Positions 17,257 to 25,267 of a stretch of DNA of 44,632 nucleotides are shown in pieces (the first letter of the stretch is position 1; the number at the start of each line of letters is the position of its first letter). The DNA is from an uncultured Pseudomonadales bacterium (lineage in GTDB: Bacteria > Pseudomonadota > Gammaproteobacteria > Pseudomonadales > Porticoccaceae): assembly GCA_905478975.1 (NCBI GenBank), contig CAJQKW010000092.1, forward strand, positions 1-44,632. The letters run 5' to 3'. The notes below the pieces were generated by a model. That model did not search any database. It saw nothing but the letters and a program-made list of their open reading frames with translations, and was not told the origin of the DNA. A program made the translations under genes and the position numbers.

Positions 17257-17691
17257 CTATTGAGAATCTAACAGCGGCTGTCTCTGGAGTATATTGGCCC
17301 TGTAAAATGCCGGAATCGGAATCGATTTACGCGTCTTAGGATCAACAAATACCTGAGTCAGCCCGCCCTTCGCCAACAGCACTCCATCGGCACTGTTATA
17401 CAGTTCAAAAACCGCATCAGCACTGGACTTGCCCAGCCGCGAGTATCCCACAGCAACCCTAACCTCACTGCTACCCCCGATCTCACTAATGTAGTCGCAG
17501 TGAATATTCACCGTAAAAATCAGGCAGGGAGCCACAAGGGGATCCATAATATCTAACCCCAGCGCTTCCATATAAGCACCCAACACCTCATCCCCATAAA
17601 CCAGGTAGTTAGCAAAATAGAGGTGCCCCTGAGCATCTAGATCACTGAACCTGACACTGACATTATCACTGAAGGGTAATTGGCTTTGCAT
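17257..17691 (-). CDS. Acyl-CoA thioesterase (4HBT hot-dog fold)
   Basis: A 144-residue cytoplasmic hot-dog-fold protein. VRFSDLDAQGHLYFANYLVY matches the 4-hydroxybenzoyl-CoA thioesterase signature, with the catalytic Asp in DAQGH and the conserved Asn before the Tyr. The family hydrolyses acyl-CoA thioesters; chain preference cannot be read here. ATG at 17691 is preceded by AGGATAAC and matches the family start; an ATG 14 codons upstream (17733) is possible. It converges with the DUF2452-like gene. Confidence 0.82.
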   Translation of the reverse strand: MQSQLPFSDNVSVRFSDLDAQGHLYFANYLVYGDEVLGAYMEALGLDIMDPLVAPCLIFTVNIHCDYISEIGGSSEVRVAVGYSRLGKSSADAVFELYNSADGVLLAKGGLTQVFVDPKTRKSIPIPAFYRANILQRQPLLDSQ

Positions 17692-17951
17692 AGGGTTGTT
17701 ATCCTGTAAGGTTGCGAGATATTTTAACATCAAGCCCCAGTCTACGGCATAGAAAAAACCTGTAAATCAACGGCCTAATCTGAAGTCGCCGGCCCTTATT
17801 ACCGCCCCCAAAGACGGCCTAAAAGACATCTAACACAGAGGGATCAAGTCCATTGCCACCGAAAAATATTCCAATGCAGCTCACGGCGACCTCTGGTAGG
17901 CTGAGTTACAAAGACCGCCCAAGCACTAATAATGATCGAGGAAATGACCTA

Positions 17952-18476
17952 ATGGACAGTAGATCAATGATCAATAACGGGCTTACCAAGACGTCGACAC
18001 TTACCCTTCTCTTACTCACCTTTATGGCCTTGATCCTTGGCTTTAGTATCTTCACAGAGGCCACTGGGGGAATTATTCTCGACACTATCGGCCCTGTTTC
18101 AGATGCCCAAGCCCTGCTCGCGTCGATGTCTGAAGCACAAAAGCTCGCCCACTTTAGACTCACCCTGTGGCTCGACATGCTATTCCCACTAGCCTATGGC
18201 GGCCTGTTCGCCGGCCTTACCCTAAGGTATTTTCAAACCTATGGAAAATGGCTGGTGCTGCCAGCCCTGCTGGTCATCCCCGTCGATATAACCGAGAACA
18301 TCATCCAACTGTTGGCACTTAGCGGCAGTGAAAGCCTGCTGGGGGTTAAAGCGCTATTGACCCCCACCAAGTTTATACTGTTCCAGCTATCCGCCGGCCT
18401 AGCGCTAATATCAGTCTTAGTGGCTGCGGCCCGCCGACTTTGGGGACGTCAAAAAGCGAATCAAACCGAAATATAA
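17952..18476 (+). CDS. Hypothetical inner-membrane protein
   Basis: A 174-residue protein with about four membrane helices (LTLLLLTFMALILGFSIF, MLFPLAYGGLFAGLTL, LVLPALLVIPVDITENIIQLLAL, FILFQLSAGLALISVLVAAA) and a basic C-terminus, which suggests a cytoplasmic tail. I do not recognise the family. The start at 17952 has GAGGAA 11 bp upstream; an overlapping three-codon reading frame (ATGACCTAA) uses the same ribosome site. Its last 60 bp overlap the end of the opposing gene. Confidence 0.65.
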   Translation: MDSRSMINNGLTKTSTLTLLLLTFMALILGFSIFTEATGGIILDTIGPVSDAQALLASMSEAQKLAHFRLTLWLDMLFPLAYGGLFAGLTLRYFQTYGKWLVLPALLVIPVDITENIIQLLALSGSESLLGVKALLTPTKFILFQLSAGLALISVLVAAARRLWGRQKANQTEI

Positions 18477-19049
18477 CAGCGGCGTCAGTATCAACCAGGG
18501 CAGCTGACTACTGAGCCTGATACTGCGCTCACCGAATTGATACAAAATCGGATCAAACCAGGGCCCCGCCGGAGACAGTGGCGCCCAGGAGAGCGACTTT
18601 CCCTCAGCCAGCTGATCATGATAAAGAAATATTTCCACGATGATATTTTGGCCGACAAAAATAACCAACAGCAGCCCTACCACCCGCCAGTCCCACTCTC
18701 TATAGATAGCCGCTCGACGACCCATAAGCAGCCACACCAACAGCAGAGTGCCGCAACAAATGCTGCCCGCATCAGCCAGTGAATTGAGCAAGCCATTAAT
18801 ATGCAGCGGGATCATCTGATTTACGATATCCACCCGCCTAAGCGTGACACTGTCACCAGCCACCAAGCCATAGTTAAACCATAGCTCCCAGCCCAGTGCG
18901 CAGACCACAAACATAGCCATATAAAACCTTAGCACCCACCATGGAATCAACTTTCGACTGTGCAAGATAGGAATCAGAATCAGCGGTGCCAAGGCGGAGG
19001 TATACAAAACAATCACCAGGCGCAGTTGCTCAAAGGTTAATAGTTCCAA
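18417..19049 (-). CDS. Hypothetical inner-membrane protein
   Basis: A 210-residue protein with about six membrane helices (for example LRLVIVLYTSALAPLILIPIL, LRFYMAMFVVCALGWELWF, VVGLLLVIFVGQNIIVEIFLY, LPWLILTPLLYFGLIRFL). The acidic and aromatic loop FLYHDQLAEGKSLSWAPLSPAGPWFDPILYQFG is its most distinctive part. No family assigned. It overlaps the convergent gene at 17952-18476 by 60 bp tail to tail; both frames look hydrophobic up to the overlap, so I keep both. Upstream (19050-19288) there is no further gene. Confidence 0.7.
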   Translation of the reverse strand: MELLTFEQLRLVIVLYTSALAPLILIPILHSRKLIPWWVLRFYMAMFVVCALGWELWFNYGLVAGDSVTLRRVDIVNQMIPLHINGLLNSLADAGSICCGTLLLVWLLMGRRAAIYREWDWRVVGLLLVIFVGQNIIVEIFLYHDQLAEGKSLSWAPLSPAGPWFDPILYQFGERSIRLSSQLPWLILTPLLYFGLIRFLTSPKSAGRSH

Positions 19050-19288
19050 AATATGCCTCCATCCATTCGCAGCAGCAAAGTGAAAATACTAACTCAGAAA
19101 ACCGAGTTAAAATAGAGTTAAAACAGCAGAGCCCAATAAATATAAAAAAACTGACCTACTGGTGAGCAGCAAAGATACCCTTTGCGCTTTAATATCAGCC
19201 TATTATCACTATCGCGTTGCACCAGCAGCGCAAGCGGGACAATCAATCAGAGCCTAATCCAAATTTATAATTTCGGAGTATACAAGAC

Positions 19289-19483
19289 ATGGCCATTAGC
19301 GATCGACTACTCAAGTACTTCAACCGCAAGAAATCAGATTCTACGGATAAATATCATACCCGCTACAGACACGATATCTGTAACCATTGGGATTTAGATT
19401 ACCTGTCCTTGAAAGAACTGGATAAATTACTGACAGAGGGCCCTGTTGAAACCACTCTGGTACGCAAGAAAAAAGACAGTTAA
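19289..19483 (+). CDS. Small basic hypothetical protein
   Basis: A 64-residue, highly charged protein without a signal peptide or membrane segment. It is rich in Lys, Arg, Asp and Tyr in the middle (KYFNRKKSDSTDKYHTRYRHD) and ends in KKKDS. CGGAG lies about 11 bp before the ATG. It precedes the two-esterase lipoprotein gene by 51 bp on the same strand. Not recognised; it could be a spurious frame, but ribosome site and composition favour a gene. Confidence 0.5.
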   Translation: MAISDRLLKYFNRKKSDSTDKYHTRYRHDICNHWDLDYLSLKELDKLLTEGPVETTLVRKKKDS

Positions 19484-19534
19484 GCAGCTGAATCCAACAA
19501 CCTGGTGTATCAAGATGTCGAACGAAAAAATATT

Positions 19535-21088
19535 ATGAAACCAGCCATTTTAATTTGTCTGTTTGTCTTGAGCGCCTGCGGCGGTGGCAGCGGCAACACT
19601 GGCGGCGGCGATCAAAATCTACCGCAAGAACAGACACCGACCCAGCCAACCTCTGATACCTCAGCCGACCAAGCAGAGACAATCACCCAGAGCATCAACG
19701 GTGAGCTTGTCAGTCGCACCTACCAACTACGCTACCCAGAGAATCCCTCGGAAAACAGTTATCCGGTGGTGTTCTTTTTCCATGGAGCCGGTGGTAGCAG
19801 AACCGATTGGTTGGAGCAAAATCCCAGCATTGCCAACCTAATCGATGCTGGCGAATTTATTGGTGTATTCCCCCAGGGCTACCAGCAGCGTTGGAATGTC
19901 AATAGTGAAACCAATGCCGATGATGTGGAATTTGTCAGCCTTATTATCAACAGCCTCGATCCCGCAGGGTTATTTGATTTAACCAGGGTCTATGGCATCG
20001 GTATCTCAAATGGCGCCGGACTGGTCAATAAAATTGCCAAAGAGACAACAATTTTTAGCGCCATAGCCCCACTGATCAGCCAACAGACCGCGACTCTCGG
20101 TGAGGTAGTTGCCCCTCGGGCGGTATCCGTTCTCCAAGTCAGCGGCGCAGATGACAGTCAGGTGCCAGTCAATGGCGGCCCTGGGGTTGCCGACAGTCTA
20201 TTTATGTCGGCTCAGAACAGTGCAGAGAACTGGGCATCCAATGCCAACTGCAATATGACCCCGAGCAACAGGGTCGAGATATGGGGTGACTATACCGTTG
20301 ATAAAATCACCTTTAGTGGCTGCCTCGAAAATACAAAGATTGACTACGTGATTGCCAGAGACTCGGGACACAGCATCGCTTTCGGCGACGATTTCAATTT
20401 GTATAATGCAATATGGTCATTCTTCCAATCCACCGAGAATAGCGCACCACAAAATTTTAAGCTCTTAGCCCTTGGTGACAGCTATACCATCGGCCAAAGT
20501 GTCTGTGATGCATGCAGCTTTCCAATGCAGCTTAAAAACAGGTTGGAATTAGCTTTTTCTGAACAAAATGGCTTTGAACAGATTAGCTTTGAACAAAATA
20601 GCATTGAAGTACAGATTATTGCCCAGACGGGCTGGACCACAAGCATCTTAAAAAATGAACTTAGCAGTGAAATGCCGGCAGAGGATTTCGACTTAGTCAC
20701 GCTGCTTATTGGGGTCAATAACCAGTTCCAAGACAGACCCTTCAGCCTCTATGAAACGGACTTTGTCGAACTGGTAAACGCCGCAACTGCCACTGTCGGT
20801 GGTGACGCCAACAAGCTCATTATTATCTCGATTCCCGACTATGCCTATACGCGATTCGGTCAGGGCGGCAATCCAGAGAAAATTAGCGCAGAGCTGCAGC
20901 TGTATAACGACTTTGCCCAGCAATACAGTGAAGACAACGGCCTTTCCTATCTCTATATAACAGATATTACCCAACAGGGATTAGACAACCCAGCCCTGGT
21001 TGCAGATGACGGCTTGCACCCCTCGCAACTTGCCTACAGCCAGTTTGTAGAGCGACTACTGCCACTGGCTATTGAAAAACTAAGATAG
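19535..21088 (+). CDS. Lipoprotein fusion: PHB-depolymerase-type esterase plus SGNH hydrolase
   Basis: A 517-residue lipoprotein (lipobox LSAC, Cys15, then a Gly/Ser-rich linker). Domain 1 (about 50-300) is an LpqC/PHB-depolymerase or feruloyl-esterase-like alpha/beta hydrolase: HGAGGS at 83-88, nucleophile S158 in GISNG, acid D206/D207, His279 in DSGHS. Domain 2 (about 308-517) is an SGNH/GDSL hydrolase: S316 in GDSYTIG, Asn395 in GVNN, D492 and H495 in DDGLHP. Two complete esterase active sites in one chain suggest removal of two kinds of acyl group, for instance acetyl and feruloyl groups on a polysaccharide; this is inference. Start at MKP chosen because the signal peptide begins there. 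A three-unit, five-codon repeat lies in domain 2. Confidence 0.88.
   Translation: MKPAILICLFVLSACGGGSGNTGGGDQNLPQEQTPTQPTSDTSADQAETITQSINGELVSRTYQLRYPENPSENSYPVVFFFHGAGGSRTDWLEQNPSIANLIDAGEFIGVFPQGYQQRWNVNSETNADDVEFVSLIINSLDPAGLFDLTRVYGIGISNGAGLVNKIAKETTIFSAIAPLISQQTATLGEVVAPRAVSVLQVSGADDSQVPVNGGPGVADSLFMSAQNSAENWASNANCNMTPSNRVEIWGDYTVDKITFSGCLENTKIDYVIARDSGHSIAFGDDFNLYNAIWSFFQSTENSAPQNFKLLALGDSYTIGQSVCDACSFPMQLKNRLELAFSEQNGFEQISFEQNSIEVQIIAQTGWTTSILKNELSSEMPAEDFDLVTLLIGVNNQFQDRPFSLYETDFVELVNAATATVGGDANKLIIISIPDYAYTRFGQGGNPEKISAELQLYNDFAQQYSEDNGLSYLYITDITQQGLDNPALVADDGLHPSQLAYSQFVERLLPLAIEKLR
20561..20605 (+). repeat. 15-bp in-frame repeat within the SGNH domain
   Basis: Three imperfect 15-bp units (20561-20575, 20576-20590, 20591-20605) encode EQNGF, EQISF and EQNSI in sequence. 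The repeated segment lies about 30 residues after the GDSY nucleophile motif, probably in a surface loop. Confidence 0.85.
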
Positions 21089-21150
21089 TCTTTGATCTTA
21101 CTGCCAAGCTCTCGGGGCAATTGCATAATGGCAATAGGTCACCTGTGCAC

Positions 21151-21180
21151 TTCAATTTGTGCATATTCAATTTGTGCACT
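21151..21180 (+). repeat. 15-bp-spaced direct repeat upstream of the LysR gene
   Basis: TTCAATTTGTGCA occurs at 21151-21163 and 21166-21178, and a partial third copy (TTCAATT) follows at 21181. GTGCA also precedes the first copy. The spacing is 15 bp. It may be a protein-binding site or simply another short tandem duplication. Confidence 0.75.
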
Positions 21181-21242
21181 TCAATTCCATCGGCTGAGAA
21201 CCGAGCTTTTAAGCAGAAATAGACCTTAAACTGCGCTATTCT

Positions 21243-21259
21243 ATTGTCTTAATAACAAT
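21243..21259. promoter_or_regulatory. Palindrome before the LysR gene, possible autoregulatory site
   Basis: ATTGT and ACAAT flank a 7-bp A/T-rich centre 31 bp before the LysR start codon. This fits the general T-N11-A plan of LysR-type sites, and such regulators often bind their own promoters. Not tested by any second site in the window. Confidence 0.4.
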
Positions 21260-21290
21260 AATAGACTGCATAACAAGAGTATTTCTTAAT

Positions 21291-22193
21291 ATGGATAAGC
21301 TAAGAGCACTGCGCTATTTCAGCAAAGTTGTGGAGACCGGCAGCTTTACCCGTGCCGCCGAAGCCTTTTCAGTACCCCCCTCCTCACTGTCTCGACGTAT
21401 CGCCGACCTAGAAAAAACCCTCGGCGCAAATCTGTTAAAACGCAGTACTCGAGTAGTTCAGGTCACCGAAATTGGTCAGCTGTATTTCAAACAGGTACAG
21501 GAGATTCTCGCCCAGCTTGAGCACAGCGATGAAACTGTGCGCAGCTATCAGGCTAAGCCCACCGGGTTTTTGCGTATTAGCGCTATGGTCAGTTTTGGCG
21601 AGCGCCTGCTGCTACCCCTATTAGAAGAGTTTAAAACTCTCTATCCAGAGATTATTCTGGATATCAGCCTCAGCGACGAACTCTCCAGCCTGTCACGAGA
21701 CGATGTGGACATTGCCATCCGCGGCGGCTATGCCCCTAACGAGCGAGTGCAGGCGGTGCGCCTGATGGACAATGAGTTTATTCCGGTAGCCGCGGCGAGC
21801 TATTTAGCCGCCATGGGTACACCGGTGCAGGCTACTGAACTGAAACAACACCAGGGCTTATTTTTTCGCACACCTAACGGCCCCAGCCCTTGGCTCTGTG
21901 AGCTGGATGGCGAATGGCTAGATGTATCAGCTCAGCCTCTGGCGATCTCTAATAATGGCAAATGGTTGGGTCAACAGGCGATTGCCGGACGGGGCATTAC
22001 TATGGTGCCGAGATGGTCGGTGCAGGACTACTTAGACAGCGGCGAATTACAGGAACTGTTAATCGAACCAACCTTGAGAGTCAGCCAAAATCCGAGTCTG
22101 GCGATTTATTTGCTCTATCAAAAGCAGCAGTATCTGATGCCGAAAGTGAAGGTCGCAGTGGATTTTTTAGTGGCGCGCTTTTCCATCCGCTGA
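21291..22193 (+). CDS. LysR-family transcriptional regulator
   Basis: A 300-residue regulator of standard length. The winged helix-turn-helix occupies residues 1-60 (LRYFSKVVETGSFTRAAEAFSVPPSSLSRRIADLEKTLGANLLKRSTR), followed by a linker helix and the substrate-binding domain. It belongs to the CrgA/AaeR-like group judged by the LKRSTRVVQVTEIG stretch. The effector is unknown. Its gene converges on the reductase gene at 22326-23408, so that gene is not its divergently transcribed target in the usual sense. A palindrome and 15-bp repeats lie in its upstream region. Confidence 0.92.
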   Translation: MDKLRALRYFSKVVETGSFTRAAEAFSVPPSSLSRRIADLEKTLGANLLKRSTRVVQVTEIGQLYFKQVQEILAQLEHSDETVRSYQAKPTGFLRISAMVSFGERLLLPLLEEFKTLYPEIILDISLSDELSSLSRDDVDIAIRGGYAPNERVQAVRLMDNEFIPVAAASYLAAMGTPVQATELKQHQGLFFRTPNGPSPWLCELDGEWLDVSAQPLAISNNGKWLGQQAIAGRGITMVPRWSVQDYLDSGELQELLIEPTLRVSQNPSLAIYLLYQKQQYLMPKVKVAVDFLVARFSIR

Positions 22194-22325
22194 TGGCTCA
22201 AGCACTCAATCCAAAGAAGCTCTCACCCGCTCGCCTCAAAACAATAAAAAAGGGATACTAAGCCAGATCACTGAGTACCCCTATAACAACGCTTAGACTC
22301 TATTATTTAAGTCTGATAACAACTA

Positions 22326-23408
22326 TTAGAGCGCATTAGGCACAATCAAAACCTTGCCGCTTCTGCCGCGCTCAGCGGCACGAGTAACAGCTTGCTTGAT
22401 CTGATCAACAGTAAAGCGCGAGTCAACATTGGCTTTTAAAATACCCTGTGCAACCAGAGGAATAACCTGGCCAAAAGCCGCCTGCTTGGTTTGCATATCA
22501 GCGCTCTGGTACCACTTGTAAAGCCAAAAACCCCGTATGCTGATGTCATTGAAAATAATCTTGCCGGTATTCACGCTTGAGGGCTGTCCCGAGAGCACAC
22601 CATAGGTAACAATCGTACCGCCATAACCAAGACTATCCGCCAGTCGCGTAAAAGTCTCACCACCCACTGGATCCAGTGCCAGAGCAATGCCAGCATTATC
22701 TGTGGCAAGCGCGATCTGTGCCGCGAGATCTGGACCATCGATCAATACCACATCCGCACCCTTGGCCATCAGATCGTCCGCCAGACCTTCACGGCGCACC
22801 ACATTGACTGTCTTAATACCACGCTGTTTGGCCAGCTGAATCACATAGCCACCCACCGCTGAATTCGCCGCACTCTGAACAATCCACTGACCCGCTTCAA
22901 GGTCGGTAAAGCTGTTTAGCATCAACAGTGCAGTCAGCGGGTTTACCGCTGACATAGCCAGCTGTTCAATCACCGCTGCACCCACAGGTCCGAGATCCGG
23001 CAATGGGAGGAAAGCTGCGGCTGGAGCGACGATCTGCTCACGCCAGGTGCTGCCACCGGCCAGTAGTACCAGCTGGCCAACCACCAGATGCTTCACTTCG
23101 GGAGACACTTCCAAGACTCGACCCACGCCTTCACTGCCGGGATTAGAGGGCAACACTGGATCGACTCCATACTTGCCGGCAATCTGTAAAAGATCTGAAG
23201 GGTTAATCGGCGCAACCAATACAGCGACTCTCACTTCACCCGCGTTTAGCACCTCGGCGCTGTGATATTTGACCTCCAATACCTCGGCAGGATTACCCAT
23301 CTGACTAAACTCGACATACTTCAGACCCTCTTGCGTTGCCCCTGCAATAGCGAAAGATGTGGCGCCTAATAAAAGCGCCAAAATTGTACTGATTGAGAAA
23401 TTTTTCAT
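22326..23408 (-). CDS. MDR-family enoyl-reductase/quinone-oxidoreductase-like protein with signal peptide
   Basis: A 360-residue medium-chain reductase. The core from about residue 28 resembles the trans-2-enoyl-thioester reductase branch: PINPSDLLQIAGKYG, NPGSEGVGRVLEV, NPLTALLML and QWIVQSAANSAVGGYVIQLAKQRG (the NADPH-binding site). It has no zinc-binding motif. The N-terminus is odd: residues 1-22 (one Lys, hydrophobic core, FAIA before Gly) look like a Sec signal peptide, which is not expected for a cytoplasmic nucleotide-dependent enzyme. The start has no clear competing downstream ATG except inside the fold (M37). Either it is exported or the N-terminus is misread. Confidence 0.82.
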   Translation of the reverse strand: MKNFSISTILALLLGATSFAIAGATQEGLKYVEFSQMGNPAEVLEVKYHSAEVLNAGEVRVAVLVAPINPSDLLQIAGKYGVDPVLPSNPGSEGVGRVLEVSPEVKHLVVGQLVLLAGGSTWREQIVAPAAAFLPLPDLGPVGAAVIEQLAMSAVNPLTALLMLNSFTDLEAGQWIVQSAANSAVGGYVIQLAKQRGIKTVNVVRREGLADDLMAKGADVVLIDGPDLAAQIALATDNAGIALALDPVGGETFTRLADSLGYGGTIVTYGVLSGQPSSVNTGKIIFNDISIRGFWLYKWYQSADMQTKQAAFGQVIPLVAQGILKANVDSRFTVDQIKQAVTRAAERGRSGKVLIVPNAL

Positions 23409-23498
23409 GATCTTGATCCATTACCTTTTTTTATTGGTTAAACCTAATACCGACTAACCGGCATTAGCGCTTGTTGATAATTTTGTAATCAGCGAGGT

Positions 23499-24839
23499 TT
23501 AAACTGGGCTGTTCTCAGGTGCTCGAAGGATTGTTTCTTTTATCTCGTCCACCTCACCACTCTCATCCCGCTCAAACCAGCGACCCAGATAGATGCCCAC
23601 CAGAGACCAGAGCGCCGCTATACCTGCCCCCACTAGAGCCACCGCCGCTAATCCTAGACCAAGCCCCTGCGTCAGACCGGTAAACAACCACGCCATAAGC
23701 ATATCGCCACCGCGGTAGGCGACAATATCGATAACCGGTTTAGCTTTAAAGCGAGTCTCCCGATCAACTCGGGTAAACAGCATCTCCCGCGCCGGTCGCG
23801 TCACCGCATAGTTGCCGGCTCGGCGAATCACCTGCAGGGCGACCACTGCCCCTAAAAAGGGCGACACCGCTAACACCAGCAAACCAATGCAAATCATTAC
23901 CGGCACCAGGGCGATAGTAGTGGGCATACCAAATTTACTGACAATGCGACTGGTGGCAAATAAGCCGGTGGCGATGGAGAGGATATTCACCGCCAAATCC
24001 ATTTGCGCCCATACCGCCGTGCGCTCTGGACGGCTCAATTCGCTGAGTAAATTCTTGAGCTCGAAATAGACAAAGGAGCTGATACCGGTATAGAGAAAAA
24101 TAAACAGGCCGATGGCGAGCAGGTAGGGATTGGAGAAAAACATTTTGAAACCGGCGAAAGGATTGCCGCCAATAGCCCCCCTAGGGGATTTTAGCTCTGC
24201 ATCCTGATTACCTAAGTCTGACACTTTTAACCACTGTAGATAGAAGATAATTGGAATTGGGATCAGCAGCATTAGACTGGCGATCAGCATCAGATTATCG
24301 GTGCCTAGAGAGGCGGAGAAAAACGAGGGTATGGAGGGACCAATAAGACCACCGACACTGGCGCCAGCGGCGATAATGCTAAACAGCCTGCCAGCCTGTT
24401 CTTTGCTGAACAGGTCTGACATAAAGCTCCAAAACACTGAGATATGGAACAGGCTAAAGACACTGACCCAGACATAAAAGGATTTATCTATTAATGTGCG
24501 CTCCACAGAGTTTGACGCCAGCAAATAGAACACCACAAAGGTCAGAGCAAAAATAGCGTACATAGCCGGCACCAGAAACCGGAAGCGAAAACGTGAAACC
24601 GCTATGCCATAGATCGCCACCACTGCGGTGCTGATAAAAAAGTTAAGTGTCCACAGCCAGCTGACTTCTGCATCGCTCCAGTCACTGGCCATGGCATCGC
24701 GCACTGGCCGCAGAATATAGTAGGCCGACATCAATACCACGACAAACAAAAATGAGCTGAAGACGGCTTTCGCCTCCGACGCTTCGATTTTTGAGACTCG
24801 GGTTAGGAAATTAATAATCGGATTGTTGCTCGCGGGCAT
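23499..24839 (-). CDS. ADP/ATP-carrier-like MFS transporter
   Basis: A 446-residue inner-membrane protein with about 12 hydrophobic segments, resembling the NTP/NDP-exchange-like group of the major facilitator superfamily: MSAYYILRPVRDAMASDW early in the chain, SFMSDLFSKEQAGRLFSIIAAGASVGGLIGP in the middle, and RRAGNYAVTRPAREMLFTRVDRETRFKAKPVID near the C-terminus. In free-living bacteria the substrate of this group is undefined; nucleotide exchange should not be assumed. I choose ATG at 24839 because AGGAGAG lies 5 bp before it; a GTG 14 codons upstream is the alternative. The 428-bp gap to the next gene holds a terminator at 25088 and the upstream region of this gene, with nothing else recognised. 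Confidence 0.82.
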   Translation of the reverse strand: MPASNNPIINFLTRVSKIEASEAKAVFSSFLFVVVLMSAYYILRPVRDAMASDWSDAEVSWLWTLNFFISTAVVAIYGIAVSRFRFRFLVPAMYAIFALTFVVFYLLASNSVERTLIDKSFYVWVSVFSLFHISVFWSFMSDLFSKEQAGRLFSIIAAGASVGGLIGPSIPSFFSASLGTDNLMLIASLMLLIPIPIIFYLQWLKVSDLGNQDAELKSPRGAIGGNPFAGFKMFFSNPYLLAIGLFIFLYTGISSFVYFELKNLLSELSRPERTAVWAQMDLAVNILSIATGLFATSRIVSKFGMPTTIALVPVMICIGLLVLAVSPFLGAVVALQVIRRAGNYAVTRPAREMLFTRVDRETRFKAKPVIDIVAYRGGDMLMAWLFTGLTQGLGLGLAAVALVGAGIAALWSLVGIYLGRWFERDESGEVDEIKETILRAPENSPV

Positions 24840-25087
24840 TGCGCTCTCCTGGGCTGAAACCGGTTGGGTTTCATCTTCCACCTATGGTTATTTTTATTAT
24901 TCACTAGGCGCAGGGGCATAGGAGTTACTTTAAAGCGAGGTATTATCACTCTGTTTAAGCCTGGGGTAAATGCCGGTATATGAGTATCTTTATTGCTTTA
25001 AAGACAAAAGTCTGGGGGTTAGCACCGTATTATATTTATGTCATCCCAACAGAGCGCACAAAACTGCCCACCCACTAATCCCCAAAC

Positions 25088-25113
25088 AAAAAAAAGCCCT
25101 GGGTTAACAGGGC
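25088..25113 (-). terminator. Rho-independent terminator
   Basis: On the minus strand GCCCTG and CAGGGC form a stem around TTAACC, followed by eight T residues. It lies 155 bp downstream of the metallo-beta-lactamase-fold gene ending at 25268. Confidence 0.88.
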
Positions 25114-25267
25114 CTTTTAGAGGGGGATATAAACGTGTATTTTCTTTGGGGAAGAATCATGCACATAAAGTAAGACCCCTATTTTCAGAAAAGTTCACCA
25201 GCAATGATATTTTTAATTATTTAAATACTTAACAGCGAAATATTCCACCCTAAAAGACGCCAGCGTC

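Noticed and set aside
25038-25232. A 64-codon plus-strand reading frame
   Set aside because: It runs through a strong minus-strand terminator, has no ribosome site and gives a protein with no recognisable pattern.
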